A DNA stretch of 64,000 nt from PALSA-1353 sp050014015 (GCA_050014015.1 JBEKEC010000013.1:1-64000), one strand, 5' to 3'. Shown: positions 18,689-27,935, counted from the stretch's first letter. Program-made: numbers and translations. Notes: a model not told the origin generated them from the letters alone.

Positions 18689-19228
18689 ATGAATCGGATT
18701 GCGTTGCGTTTTCTGGCTGTTGGAATATGCCCTTTTGTCGTCTTGTTCGGATGCACCAAGCCCATTGAAGTCGAGTACGAGAACTCGATTCTCCAGAGCG
18801 ATAGCGCTCCCGCCATTGAAGTGCACGTCGTTGGCGTTAATGAGGCCAATCTTCAGAAGTTTCAAAATTATTTCCTGGATGACTACTTTGATCCTGGCAA
18901 ACCGGATAGTCTCAGAGCCGACGTCTTAAGCTGGGGCGGAGATAAGGTTCTTGAATTCGGCCCCAACGACAAGCAGCCAAAAATGATCGCCGGCAACGAC
19001 CCCGTCTGGGACAATTGGAAGAAGACCGGAGCTACGCACCTTCTCGTGCTCCAGAACTACCCCAGAACGATTCAGGATCATCCTCTTGCCAGGGCCGACC
19101 CCCGGTATCTGGATTTGCCCCTCGATCAAAACCGATGGATCGGTGACACCTTATTGATCCGCGTATCCAGGAGCGGACCCTCCTGTGAATCCGGCACCGT
19201 CGAACCCAGTGGCGCCCGAAGCAATTGA
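18689..19228 (+). CDS. Lipoprotein, candidate TssJ equivalent
   Basis: 179 residues. GAGGT 7 bases before the ATG at 18689 supports this start over the one at 18683. A lipoprotein signal peptide with lipobox LFGC places the mature protein on a membrane. The mature part is short and beta/alpha (EVHVVGVNEANLQKF, THLLVLQNYP). TssJ is a lipoprotein of about 150-180 residues that binds TssM, and none other is visible in this locus, so this is a reasonable candidate. I do not see a clear family signature. Its stop codon coincides with the point where a truncated transposase begins, so the C-terminus may have been altered by insertion. Confidence 0.55.
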   Translation: MNRIALRFLAVGICPFVVLFGCTKPIEVEYENSILQSDSAPAIEVHVVGVNEANLQKFQNYFLDDYFDPGKPDSLRADVLSWGGDKVLEFGPNDKQPKMIAGNDPVWDNWKKTGATHLLVLQNYPRTIQDHPLARADPRYLDLPLDQNRWIGDTLLIRVSRSGPSCESGTVEPSGARSN

Positions 19229-19521
19229 ATGCTCAGCCCCACGAATCGCCGGAAGCTGAGGCGATCACGCAACTGTTCTTCCAACTGCGGATCGGAAAGG
19301 CCGAACCACTTTTGCAGCAGCACGCACTTGATCATCACCAGAGCCGACCAGAACGGCCGGCCCCCGTTTTCATGCGCCCGAAACAGCGGAAGCACCGCCT
19401 CCACCAACTGCTTCCATGGAACCAATTCCTCACAGGTTTGCAGGAACCGTACCGTCCGCGGACCTCCAAGGTCCACCACCGCGGCATCCGTGAACGTCGG
19501 CGAAGCATTGTTCCGTTGCAT
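19229..19521 (-). pseudogene. Truncated IS5-type transposase
   Basis: A good ribosome site (GGAGG) precedes an ATG at 19521, and the product begins MQRNNASPTFTDAAVVDLGG, typical of an IS5-like N-terminal domain (DUF772-like: PFWSALVMIKCVLLQKWFGLSDPQLEEQL, here split for reading). Resemblance ends after FRRFVGLS at about 19228. The DDE catalytic part is missing, so the element is dead. The frame stays open by chance through the neighbouring lipoprotein gene. Confidence 0.7.
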
Positions 19522-20213
19522 ATAAAAGACCTCCGTGTTATTTCCCTCGCTTTTAGCGCCCGGTTGTTCCGGAAGCAAGGGGTTATTCAGAGGTCCCTTA
19601 TCTCGAACATCATGCCGCCTACCTCGACTCTGGCGGAAACCTGACCTGTGCCCCGATCGGGTGTCGGCCAGCGACGTTGCGGCCTTGCACGCCTTCGCCG
19701 CGGCCAATGGATTGCCCTTGCCGACGTTCGCCAATGTTCCCGAGCCGACTTGCGAGCCCGTGAGTTTTTGGTTTTCGACGCTCGATATTCGCGACTTTTG
19801 GAGGGGTTCTTCCTCAAAAATTCCCAAACTCTAAGCTCGGCATCCCTTCGTTTATCGTCAATGCGGACGGTCGGCACGCCGCTCAGCTTTCTCGAGCATG
19901 ATCTGTGCGTCGGCAATTTGTTCACCATTGATGACCAGCGCCGCCAAGCGAATTGGATTTCTTCCCTATATCGAGCGCCCGGTCCAATGCCTCCGATTTG
20001 CGACAATCGCGCGTCGGGGCACTGTCCCCCGAATAGCTGACAGTTCGAGTTGCCACGTCATTTACAGAAAAGTAGGTAATTCCCCTATTGATAAACCGAG
20101 GGGGGTGTTGGAACATAACAGCCTAGCGGAGGGAGCGGGGTAGTTTCAGATCACTTCTTCCCGATAAACCTTTGGTGCTCACCCCGCCACGCAAGAGGAA
20201 AGGAGAATCGCCC
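19522..20213. other. Gene-poor region between IS remnant and large secreted protein
   Basis: About 690 bases without an intact gene. It contains a short decayed PEP-CTERM tail (separate entry) and otherwise only overlapping shadow frames on both strands. The last 170 bases should hold the promoter and leader of the large protein at 20214, preceded by a purine-rich ribosome site. I see no clear box pair. Confidence 0.5.
19678..19760 (+). pseudogene. Remnant of a second PEP-CTERM gene 3' end
   Basis: The frame reads DVAALHAFAAANGLPLP followed by TFANVPEP. It is almost identical to the segment just before the PEP-CTERM signal of the large protein at about 23935-24015 (DVAALDAFAAANGLPLP, TFANVPEP). 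The reading frame then diverges with no membrane segment. It is therefore a fragment of a paralogue, or of a tandem duplication, destroyed by IS activity. Confidence 0.7.
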
Positions 20214-23200
20214 ATGATCCACCAAAATCCAATATCTCATCGAATGTTGTCTAACGTCCGTTCTGCATCTCCTCCGGTTCCATTGAGCGTTCGACCGGCC
20301 GACAAGCAAACGAAACCCGCGAAAAATGCCTCACCCTCTTTGAAGCATTGCCAAGCGCGTTTGTCATTGGCGGCCGCGGCCGCTGCCAGCTTGATCCCCG
20401 CGGTCGCCGGGGCACAGATCACCTTTATGAATACCTGGGGAAGTCTCGGAAGCGGGAACACGCAGCTTCACGGGCCCGATGGCGTGGCGGTCGGCCCCAC
20501 AGGCACTGTCTACGTCGCAGACTCCGGCAATAATCGAATTCAGGTCTTCAATTCCTCCGGCGTCTATCAAAGCACGATCGGCACTGGCTATGGCAGCGGC
20601 AACACGCAGTTCGAATCCCCCACCGGCGTGGCGGTCGGCCCCAGCGGCACCGTGTATGTCGCGGACAACAACAACGATCGAGTCCAAGTCTTCAATTCCT
20701 CCGGCGTCTATCAAAGCACCATTGGTTCCACGGACAATCCCGGCAGCAGCAACACGCAGCTCAACGAACCTTTCGGTGTGGCGGTCGGTCCCACCGGCAC
20801 CGTCTACGTGGTGGATGGACAAAACCAACGCGTCCAGGTCTTCAACTCCTCTAACGTCTATCAAAGCACGATCGGCGCCACAGGCGTCTCCGGCCCCGCC
20901 AACACGCAGTTCTGGTATCCCTGCGGCGCGGCCGTCGACTCCTCCGGCAACGTCTACGTCGCCGACACCAGCAACCAACGAATCCAGATCTTCAATTCCT
21001 CCGGGGTTTACCAAAGCACGATTGGTACCACCTACAGCGTCGGCACCGGCAACACGCAATTCGATTATCCTTACGGAGTGGCCGTCGGCCCCACCGACAT
21101 CATCTACGTCGCCGATACGCTCAACCAACGAATCCAGGTCTTCAATTCCTCCGGCGTCTATCAAAGCACGATCGGCACCTCGGGAAGCAGCGGTACTGGC
21201 AACGGACAGTTCGATGATCCCATGGACGTTGCTGTCGCGCCGACCGGAATGATTTACGTGGCCGATGCGGGCAATAACCGTATCCAACGTTTCTTCGATC
21301 CCAGTTCCTGGACCAGCGGCACGGACACGTTCACCGATCCCACCGTCGGCCCCACTTCCATCGCTCTGGGCGTGAGCGGCGGGACTCTCACAATCGGCTC
21401 GCCCATGGGACTGGTGGTCGGCAACACGACCACGGTCAACGCCAACTCCACTCTCATCCAGTCCGGCGGCTCGATTTCCACCGGCACATTGGCCGTCAAC
21501 GGCCTATTCAACTACCAAAGCGGTACGCATTCGCTGGGTTCGATCTTCGTCAATTCCGGCGGAGCATTCACCGCCGCGCCATTTACTTTGAGTTCCACCG
21601 AGTTTCTGACCCTTTCACCCGGTGGGACTGTCACCGGCTATAACTTTTCCATTGCCCCCGGCGCTGCGATGACGCAAAACGGCGGTACTTTCAATGTGCT
21701 GGACTTTTACGTCGGCAACAGTTCCGGCAGCGCCGCGTCCTTCACCCAGACCGGCGGAAACATCGAAACGCTCGACTTCTTTGCAAATGAGTATGTGGGC
21801 TACGGCGGCACCGGAACCTTCAATCAGTCCGGTGGAACCAACGACTTCACCAACGGCAGCTTGTATGTCGGATACTCCGGTACAGGCTCCTATTCCCTCA
21901 GCGGCACGGGGACTTTACAGTCGCTGGGGCAGCCGGCACTCTCTCCCGTGCTCGACATCGGCACCACTTCTGGCGCCCACGGTTCCTTCACTCAGACCGG
22001 CGGCGCCATCCTTCTCTACGAATATGCCGAAATTATCGGTGACGCAGGGAATGGAACATTCAGTCAGTCCGGCGGAAGCAATACCCTCAACGGCGTCCTC
22101 GGCTCCTACCCCTACGTGGCTATCGCCGCCTCTTCCGGTAGCACGGGAACATATTCTCTGTCCGGCACCGGCCAGCTCTCCGTTAACGGAAATATCTACA
22201 TCGGTGGAACGGTCGGCAGCGGCAGCAGTCCTTCCATTCAGCAAGGCGGAACCGGAACCGTTGCCATATCCGGCGGTTCGTTGTCCGCGACGAACCTGCT
22301 CGTGTCGCCCAGCGGCACGTGGAATCAATCCGGCGGCACCGTGACGGCAACCAGCGTGCTGGTCTCCGCCGGTGGTAGCTGGACCCAATCCGCCGGAACG
22401 GCGACCATTTCTGGATCTCTCGCTTTTGCCTCCGGCACTAGCCCCTCGCAATCGGGGGGTTCAATGACCGCCGCCACGCTGGCCATCGGCGGCGGGACCG
22501 GCGCCACCGGAACCTATGCCCTCAGCGGCACCGGATTACTTTCCATCACCTTGAACGAATATACATATCCTGAAGACAACGAATACATCGGCCAAGGTGG
22601 TAACGGTGCATTCAATCAAACCGGCGGCACTAATTCCTTCGCGGGCAGCCTTTATATCGGGTGCGGCGGGACCGGGAACTACACGCTGAGCGGCGGGACG
22701 TTGTCGGCGACGGGTGTTTCGACCAGCGAATGGGTGGGCGACACCTCCAGCGGAACGTTTACCCAGACCGGTGGGGTAAACCGCATGAACGCAGTTGGTC
22801 TAAGTGTCGGATGCAACGCGGGGGTCACAGGGACTTACTTGCTCAGCGGAACAGGCGTTCTCGACAACGGCGAAGGGGAGGAGATTGGTGGCAATGGCAC
22901 GTTCATTCAAACCGGCGGCACCAATAGCATCGATCTTTCAATGTTCATAATTGATGCCGGCGGTCTTTATTCCGTCAGCGCCGGCACGTTCAATATGAGT
23001 GACGGCAACATTGAAGAAATAAACGGCACATTCAATCAAAGTGGCGGAACAAACCTCTTGGAGGGCCCGTTGTGGCTAGGCGGTCTATATTCACTTAGTG
23101 GAACTGGTACCCTTACCGTTGAGGGACCCAGCACAGGCCTCGGTGCGGGCGAATCGATCGGCGGTACGTTCAACCAGAGCGGTGGCACAAACCAGATCGG

Positions 23201-24140
23201 CATCCCTAACGAAGGCGTCGCGACTTTTGCGGTCAGCACAACCGGCGTTTACAACCTCAGCGCGGGAAGTCTCACGGCGCATTATGGCACCGCCAACTCC
23301 GGGACCATCAATGTCACCGGCGGTGCGGCCAATCTCGGCCCCGTCACCGGTACGGGCACGCTCAACGTCGGCGACGCCTCCGCCAGCGTCACCGCTTCGG
23401 GCTTGCAGCAGTCTTCCGTCACCATCACTTCAACCGGCCAACTGACGCTGACCGCTGGCGGCGCTACCAACTCCGTCAACTCCCTCGTCATCAACAGCGG
23501 CGGTGTGTTTAACCTGACCAGCACGAAGTTAATCATCAACTACGGAGGTGGGTTCGATCCGATCTCCACCATCGCCGGATACATCAAGTCCGGCTATAAC
23601 GGCGGCGCATGGAACGGGCCGGGCATCATTTCCACGACGGCACAATCGAAGACCAATGGTCTTTATTACGGCGTGGGCTACGCTGATGGGAAGGATGGCG
23701 TTGTCTCCGGCCTCCCGTCCGGCCAGATCGAAGTGATGTACACGCTGCTCGGCGACGCCAATCTGGACGGCCTAGTTAACGCCGCCGACTTCACCATCCT
23801 GGCGGCCAACTTCAACCAGCCCGTCACCGGCTGGGACCAGGGCGACTTCAACTACGACGGCCTGGTCAACGCCGCCGACTTCACCGACCTGGCGGCGAAC
23901 TTCAACCAGAGCGTCAGCGGCGCTGACGTTTCGGGCGGCGACGTTGCGGCCCTCGACGCGTTTGCGGCAGCGAATGGATTGCCCTTGCCGACCTTCGCCA
24001 ATGTTCCGGAGCCGGCAAGTGCGGTGATCATGGCGATGGCTGGATTAGGAATGGTCCGCCGGCGGCGACGATTATCGCGCCAGGCCAACGCGAAAGCCAT
24101 ATGTGTCGCCGCCATGGAATCTAGCGGCAGCACTATCTGA
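20214..24140 (+). CDS. Giant secreted NHL-propeller / repeat / dockerin / PEP-CTERM protein
   Basis: 1308 residues from the ATG at 20214, which has GGAAAGGAG upstream. A long polar leader precedes a hydrophobic signal segment (LSLAAAAAASLIPAVAGA). Residues about 75-370 hold six NHL-type repeats (GVAVGPTGTVYVADSGNNRIQ style) that would form a beta-propeller. Next are about fifteen copies of the PEP-CTERM-associated/autotransporter-like repeat with the cores GTFNQSGGTN and YSLSGTGTL, predicting a beta-helix. Near the C-terminus two dockerin-like calcium loops occur (GDANLDGLVNAADFTILAAN and GDFNYDGLVNAADFTDLAAN). A PEP-CTERM signal follows: VPEP, a hydrophobic helix and RRRRR. About 18 extra residues after the Arg cluster run into an IS66 remnant, so the original stop may have been lost. 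Probably exported and sorted by an exosortase; the role is unknown, possibly adhesion or matrix. Confidence 0.88.
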   Translation: MIHQNPISHRMLSNVRSASPPVPLSVRPADKQTKPAKNASPSLKHCQARLSLAAAAAASLIPAVAGAQITFMNTWGSLGSGNTQLHGPDGVAVGPTGTVYVADSGNNRIQVFNSSGVYQSTIGTGYGSGNTQFESPTGVAVGPSGTVYVADNNNDRVQVFNSSGVYQSTIGSTDNPGSSNTQLNEPFGVAVGPTGTVYVVDGQNQRVQVFNSSNVYQSTIGATGVSGPANTQFWYPCGAAVDSSGNVYVADTSNQRIQIFNSSGVYQSTIGTTYSVGTGNTQFDYPYGVAVGPTDIIYVADTLNQRIQVFNSSGVYQSTIGTSGSSGTGNGQFDDPMDVAVAPTGMIYVADAGNNRIQRFFDPSSWTSGTDTFTDPTVGPTSIALGVSGGTLTIGSPMGLVVGNTTTVNANSTLIQSGGSISTGTLAVNGLFNYQSGTHSLGSIFVNSGGAFTAAPFTLSSTEFLTLSPGGTVTGYNFSIAPGAAMTQNGGTFNVLDFYVGNSSGSAASFTQTGGNIETLDFFANEYVGYGGTGTFNQSGGTNDFTNGSLYVGYSGTGSYSLSGTGTLQSLGQPALSPVLDIGTTSGAHGSFTQTGGAILLYEYAEIIGDAGNGTFSQSGGSNTLNGVLGSYPYVAIAASSGSTGTYSLSGTGQLSVNGNIYIGGTVGSGSSPSIQQGGTGTVAISGGSLSATNLLVSPSGTWNQSGGTVTATSVLVSAGGSWTQSAGTATISGSLAFASGTSPSQSGGSMTAATLAIGGGTGATGTYALSGTGLLSITLNEYTYPEDNEYIGQGGNGAFNQTGGTNSFAGSLYIGCGGTGNYTLSGGTLSATGVSTSEWVGDTSSGTFTQTGGVNRMNAVGLSVGCNAGVTGTYLLSGTGVLDNGEGEEIGGNGTFIQTGGTNSIDLSMFIIDAGGLYSVSAGTFNMSDGNIEEINGTFNQSGGTNLLEGPLWLGGLYSLSGTGTLTVEGPSTGLGAGESIGGTFNQSGGTNQIGIPNEGVATFAVSTTGVYNLSAGSLTAHYGTANSGTINVTGGAANLGPVTGTGTLNVGDASASVTASGLQQSSVTITSTGQLTLTAGGATNSVNSLVINSGGVFNLTSTKLIINYGGGFDPISTIAGYIKSGYNGGAWNGPGIISTTAQSKTNGLYYGVGYADGKDGVVSGLPSGQIEVMYTLLGDANLDGLVNAADFTILAANFNQPVTGWDQGDFNYDGLVNAADFTDLAANFNQSVSGADVSGGDVAALDAFAAANGLPLPTFANVPEPASAVIMAMAGLGMVRRRRRLSRQANAKAICVAAMESSGSTI

Positions 24141-24146
24141 CGTAAC

Positions 24147-24690
24147 GTGGGGTGCAATTCGTACGGCGCTCGCAATAAAGCCGCTCATTTCCCTTGGGGA
24201 CGCCTCTCCGCCACATCGCCGCACCAGACGCTCTGGGTGGCGCGGCTGATCTCCAAGCCGTTGCGCTGGAAGATCGACTCTGATCGGTACAGCGGGAGAC
24301 AATCGGCGTATTTGCTGGTGACGATGTAGGCCAGCAGGCCAGGTCCCGCCATCCCCTTGTCGATGGGCTGAACTGGCTTGTCCGCCAGCGTAATCCGGGG
24401 ACTCTGGGCATTTTGTTCGCAGTGCGTACAGGCGTATTTGACGCAGACGTGTTCGATTCGCTCGAATCAACTCGACCTGCCAACTCACTTCCTCGCCGAT
24501 CTTCTCTCGCGTCTTCCCGCAGCACGGGCAATGCTCGTCAGCTTCGGCCAGGTCATGCACCTTCCGAGTCGCGGGCAATTGATCGAAGGCCGCCAAGTTC
24601 CGCCGGCCGCGACGAACCCGCCGCACCGTGCCAACTTCGGGCAACGTTTCATTTAGCGGCAGCTCGTTTGGATTCACCGGCCGCGTTTCC
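24147..24690 (-). pseudogene. IS66 TnpC transposase remnant
   Basis: The reverse strand carries the IS66 zinc-finger signature (RKVHDLAEADEHCPCCGKTR followed by EKIGEEVSWQVEL). After a frameshift it continues with KYADCLPLYRSE and RNGLEISRATQSVW, the expected downstream TnpC segment. It stops after CGDVAERRPQGK, so the DDE core is lost. It abuts the C-terminus of the large PEP-CTERM gene. Confidence 0.8.
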
Positions 24691-24776
24691 AACGCGGTGG
24701 CGAAAGCCAGCACCATCTGGGCCACGTCGCCTGTGGGGTCTGGAGCCGGTCGGCACGGGGATCGTATCGCCATCGC

Positions 24777-25457
24777 ACGGGGAAGTTCAAGAGATACGTC
24801 CGCGGTGACGCGGGTTTCGCCAATCCGGAGGTGTACGCGTTTCTCGAGGCCGAGGGCTATCTCTACACCATCCGACTCCCGGCCAATGCCGTACTGTACA
24901 GGGAGGTTCAGCACCTGATGACCCGCCCGGTGGGCCGCCCACCGGGAAAGCCTATCGTGCAATACCACGACTTCACCTATCAGGCCGCCACCTGGGACAA
25001 GACCCGCCGCGTCGCGGCGAAAGTCGAGTGGCACAAGGACGAGTTGTTCCCCCGCGTGGGGTTCATCGTCACCAACTTGGGCGGCGGTGCCGCTGGCGTG
25101 ACCTGGTTCTACAATGGTCGAGGTACCGCCGAGCAGTGCATCAAAGAGGGCAAGGTCGCCTTGAACTGGACCCGGCTGAACTGTCACGACTTCCTGGACA
25201 ATCCGGTGCGTCTGCAACTCTTCGCCCTGGCGTATAATCTGGGCAACTTCCTGCGGCGGCTGGCGCTGCCGCCCGCCGTGAAACACTGGACGCTGACGAC
25301 GCTGCGGGACAAACTCATCAAGATCGGTGCGAAGGTGGTGCATCACGCGAGGCGCTTCATGTTCCAGATGGCGGAGGTTGCGATCCCTCGACCACTGTTC
25401 GCCGCGATCCTGTGGCGCATCGAGCGTCTGCGGCTGCTGGCCCCGGCCCCGACATGA
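24777..25457 (+). pseudogene. 5'-truncated IS1380-family transposase
   Basis: The open frame begins without a start as KFKRYVRGDAGFANPEVYAF, and continues through YLYTIRLPANAVL, GRPPGKP, WHKDELFPRVGFIVTNL, YNGRGTAEQCIKEGK and LFALAYNLGNFLRRLALP. These are consecutive hallmarks of the C-terminal half of IS1380 transposases, including the YREK-like region. The N-terminal half is missing and is replaced by the IS66 remnant on the other strand. Confidence 0.85.
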
Positions 25458-25904
25458 CCTCTGCACGTGTGGAAAACCTCGAACTCGACACGAGTCAGCA
25501 CGATCGGTCTGTCAACGTCGCGCCGACGACCTCCATCGAACGGCCTAAAAACGCCGCAAATGCACCTGAGGGAGCGGCGACGAAGCCGATCGAGGCGGAG
25601 AAAACTCTTCATGCGGCGTGTGCGGACCTTAGAGTGTACAAAATTGCTGACGACCGTCGTCGGCAAAAGCCCAACTGGAGTTCAACTGGGAAATCCAGGT
25701 TAAAGAGGAATCGAATCGTATCGTCGGCGGAGTTGGGTCAACAAGCCGTCTTCTGCAAAATAGGCTTGAGAGATTTGGGTGCCTGCCCGTTGGAGAAAAT
25801 TTCAATGGCTGTTAGTGTCGGCGGGCACATGATCGTATATTACTCCCCTAACGCCCGGCCGCGGCGTCGGGCACAGGCGACGAAAATTAAACAAGGAGCA
25901 ATTC
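25458..25904. other. Intergenic region, no gene recognised
   Basis: About 450 bases between the IS1380 remnant and a secreted protein. A 205-codon frame through it (25412-26029) overlaps both neighbours in another phase and has the composition of a shadow. AAGGAG just before 25905 is the ribosome site of the next gene. Confidence 0.5.
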
Positions 25905-26354
25905 ATGTTTCACGTTCGACTGACCGGCATCGCCTCGGCGGTGGTTTTGGTACTGGTGATGTCATCGACGTCCGTTTTTGCCCAGCATTTGGACCGGCAC
26001 GAAACACGCCGGATCGTTCGTCGTCTTGAGGAGCGATCCGACGTGATGCAGGATCGCATCGATGATTGGATCGATCAACGCCGGGACGAGCGAAGGCGCA
26101 TGGCCGAGGACCTCAATCGGCATTTGGATCATTTTGAAAGCGCGGTGATTAACTTACGGTCGGCCGTGCTTTCCCACGATGAGCCATGGGACGTCCGGGA
26201 CGAGGCAAGAGCCGTCCTCGACGCGGCCGTCGAGCTGCACCACGCTTTGGATCGCGCTGATTACCTTCCCCGCGAAATCTGGCGAGATTGGGATGGTTTG
26301 CGCATTCAGGCGAACTTGCTAGCCCGCCTCTGGCGGCTTGAGCCTATTCCCTGA
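25905..26354 (+). CDS. Small secreted helical protein of unknown function
   Basis: 149 residues. AAGGAG lies 7 bases before the ATG. The protein has a clear signal peptide (ending SSTSVFA, then QHLDRHE). The mature part is strongly charged and helical (RRLEERSDVMQDRIDDWIDQ, RRDERRRMAEDLNRHLDHF), as in small periplasmic coiled or helical-bundle proteins of planctomycetes, and ends with DWDGLRIQANLLARLWRLE. The last codons overlap the start of IS66 sequence, so the C-terminal few residues may be IS-derived. Confidence 0.65.
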   Translation: MFHVRLTGIASAVVLVLVMSSTSVFAQHLDRHETRRIVRRLEERSDVMQDRIDDWIDQRRDERRRMAEDLNRHLDHFESAVINLRSAVLSHDEPWDVRDEARAVLDAAVELHHALDRADYLPREIWRDWDGLRIQANLLARLWRLEPIP

Positions 26355-26698
26355 GATTATCCGGCAAGGCAGACGCCTGGCGCCGGCGTATCGACAATCA
26401 GCGGGCCAGCGGACAATCCGTTCGTGCCTGGTGCGATGCAAACGATGCTCAAGAAGGTTCCTTCTACTGGTGGCGGGCCAGACTCGGTCTGTCCCCCGGC
26501 AAGCGGCGACGTCGGCACCCGTTAAAGTCGGCGGAGACCAAGCCCACGCCGTTGGCCTTCGCCCAGGTTGTCGTTCATCCGTCCACCGCCGAGCCGCTTC
26601 GTCTTCGATTCGCCGGACAGCGTGAGTGGATTTTGCCGGCGTCGATGCCGCTTGAGCAGGTGGCCAAGCTCGTTCACGCCCTTGAGGCCACGGCATGA
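26336..26698 (+). pseudogene. tnpA: IS66 TnpA (orfA), 5' truncated
   Basis: A frame without its own start reads KADAWRRRIDNQRASGQSVR, AWCDANDAQEGSFYWWRARL and a basic tail, which matches the helix-turn-helix OrfA of IS66 elements. Its TGA overlaps the ATG of tnpB, as in intact IS66. The truncation is at about 26340, inside or next to the preceding secreted-protein gene. Confidence 0.75.
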
Positions 26699-27003
26699 TC
26701 GGCGCTGCGGGTGTGCGCATCCGGCTGGCAACGGCGGCGGTTGACGGTCGCAAGGGCTTCGATACGTTGTGTGCGATCGTTCGCCAGGCGCTGGGGCACG
26801 ATCCGCTGTGCGGGGACTTGTTCGTCTTCCGCAACCGCTCAATGGCGAGGGTGAAAATACTTTTCTGGGATGGCAACGGTCTGGTTCTTTACGCCAAGCG
26901 TTTAGAAAAGGGAACCTTCCGCTGGCCCCAAGCCGGCGAGTCCTCCATCGCGCTCAGCGGCCCGCAACTCATGGAACTTCTGGCGGGTCGCTCGATACAA
27001 TGA
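26695..27003 (+). CDS. tnpB: IS66 accessory protein TnpB
   Basis: 102 residues, the usual TnpB length of about 110. RIRLATAAVDGRKGFDTLCA, LFVFRNRSMARVKILFWDG and GLVLYAKRLEKGTFRWP are the standard TnpB blocks. The gene appears intact, but the element around it is not: TnpA is truncated and TnpC is a stub. Confidence 0.9.
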   Translation: MIGAAGVRIRLATAAVDGRKGFDTLCAIVRQALGHDPLCGDLFVFRNRSMARVKILFWDGNGLVLYAKRLEKGTFRWPQAGESSIALSGPQLMELLAGRSIQ

Positions 27004-27007
27004 GTCG

Positions 27008-27262
27008 ATGATTGAGACTGACCTGCCGACGGACATTGAATCGTGTCATGCCCTAACCCGCCGACTTCGTGATGAACTTCGGGAGACCCGCAGAAAGTTG
27101 GCGATCCATGTTGAAAACGAGCGGCGGGAGTACGAAGCGCATTACGGCAAGCGGACGTCGCCTCAGTCGCTGCTGGCGTTCGGTGAAATGATTGCGTCGA
27201 TGGATCGCTCGATGAGCGAGGACGAAAGACGCATGTTGTGGCGATGTTTTGAGCGGACTTAG
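27008..27262 (+). pseudogene. IS66 TnpC N-terminal stub
   Basis: 84 codons starting 5 bases after tnpB. The opening DLPTDIESCHALTRRLRDEL resembles the leucine-zipper-like N-terminus of TnpC. The remainder (YGKRTSPQSLLAFGEMIASM) is not recognisable and the frame ends where the full-length protein should continue for about 400 residues. Confidence 0.5.
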
Positions 27263-27303
27263 TTGATACTCGAAATGCATGGCTGGCAAATCATCGGTCG
27301 CCG

Positions 27304-27600
27304 CAGCATCGCACGCGGGCCGAACAGAGCGATTTTCTTGCATCCGTCGATGAATCGGGCCCCTTTGCAGATTTCCACGCATTGCGGCACACATTCATGA
27401 GCAATTTGGCAGCCGCTGGTGTACATCCCAAGATCGCACAGACATTGGCTCGGCATTCGAGCATTAAAACGACGATGGATCGCTATACGCACCTGTACGA
27501 AGGCGATCTGATGGCCGCGCTGAATAAGCTTCCCGATCTTTCGCCCACCCATCGGCAAATCGCCGCCGCGACCAGAACCTATGACCAAACAGCCCAAAAC
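27304..27600 (+). pseudogene. C-terminal fragment of an older tyrosine integrase
   Basis: With no start codon, the frame reads SDFLASVDESGPFADFHALR, HTFMSNLAAAGVHPKIAQTL, ARHSSIKTTMDRYTHLYEGD. This contains the RxxH box, the second conserved His (ARHS) and the catalytic Tyr (RYTHL) of tyrosine recombinases. The N-terminal core and arm-binding regions are missing. It lies on the 3' side of the tRNA-Asp gene, outside the present 20-kb element, and suggests an earlier insertion at the same tRNA. Confidence 0.85.
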
Positions 27601-27743
27601 TGCTCGTCACCTGACTTGTCAGTAAACGGTGGATTTGGCAAGAGTCCAGCGGATTCCGGTGGAGGGAATGACCCCCTAAGTGCGCAACGCGAAACCCCTG
27701 ACAAATCAGCGAATTACCGCGATTTTCAGGCGTTTCCCTTAAG

Positions 27744-27819
<76 letters not shown>

Positions 27820-27864
27820 AAAAGTGCATTTCAACCCTGTTTTTCCAGGCGATTGTGCACTTTT
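27820..27864. other. Nested hairpin between tRNA and integrase
   Basis: AAAAGTGCA (27820-27828) pairs with TGCACTTTT (27856-27864), and an inner CCTG/CAGG hairpin with a T-rich loop lies between. It could terminate transcription, act as a structural element of the attachment region or bind a protein; the sequence does not decide which. Confidence 0.5.
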
Positions 27865-27906
27865 ACAAACCGCCCAAATTCGTTCAGACCGGGCCGATTT
27901 TGGTCG

Positions 27907-27935
27907 ATACTACGCTCGTGACTACGCTCGTTCAA
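27907..27935 (-). promoter_or_regulatory. Candidate promoter inside the element driving tRNA-Asp
   Basis: On the minus strand TTGAAC is followed after exactly 17 bases by TAGTAT. A transcript would start near 27900 and enter the tRNA about 80 bases later. It overlaps the left pair of arm-like repeats, so integrase binding could affect tRNA expression. Confidence 0.5.
27909..27930. repeat. Left pair of arm-like repeats
   Basis: Two copies of ACTACGCTCG (27909-27918, 27921-27930) with a 12-base period lie 89 bases inside the left core. The same decamer occurs twice near the right core. Paired short direct repeats at this distance are what arm-type integrase sites look like. Confidence 0.65.

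Noticed and set aside
20364..21287. 307-codon minus-strand ORF opposite the NHL repeats
   Set aside because: It is the periodic antisense of the NHL repeats, with low-complexity 'AGGIEDLDS' repeats and no ribosome site.
20460..21300. Possible CRISPR-like array because of regular repeats
   Set aside because: The repeats are about 135 bases long, in frame and protein-coding (NHL). No CRISPR array or cas gene is in the window.
24072..25466. 464-codon minus-strand ORF across the IS remnants
   Set aside because: Only the segment around the CPCCG motif is real IS66 sequence; the rest is antisense of the IS1380 remnant.
25412..26029. 205-codon ORF between IS1380 remnant and the small secreted protein
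   Set aside because: It overlaps both neighbours in another frame, has no ribosome site and no recognisable domain.
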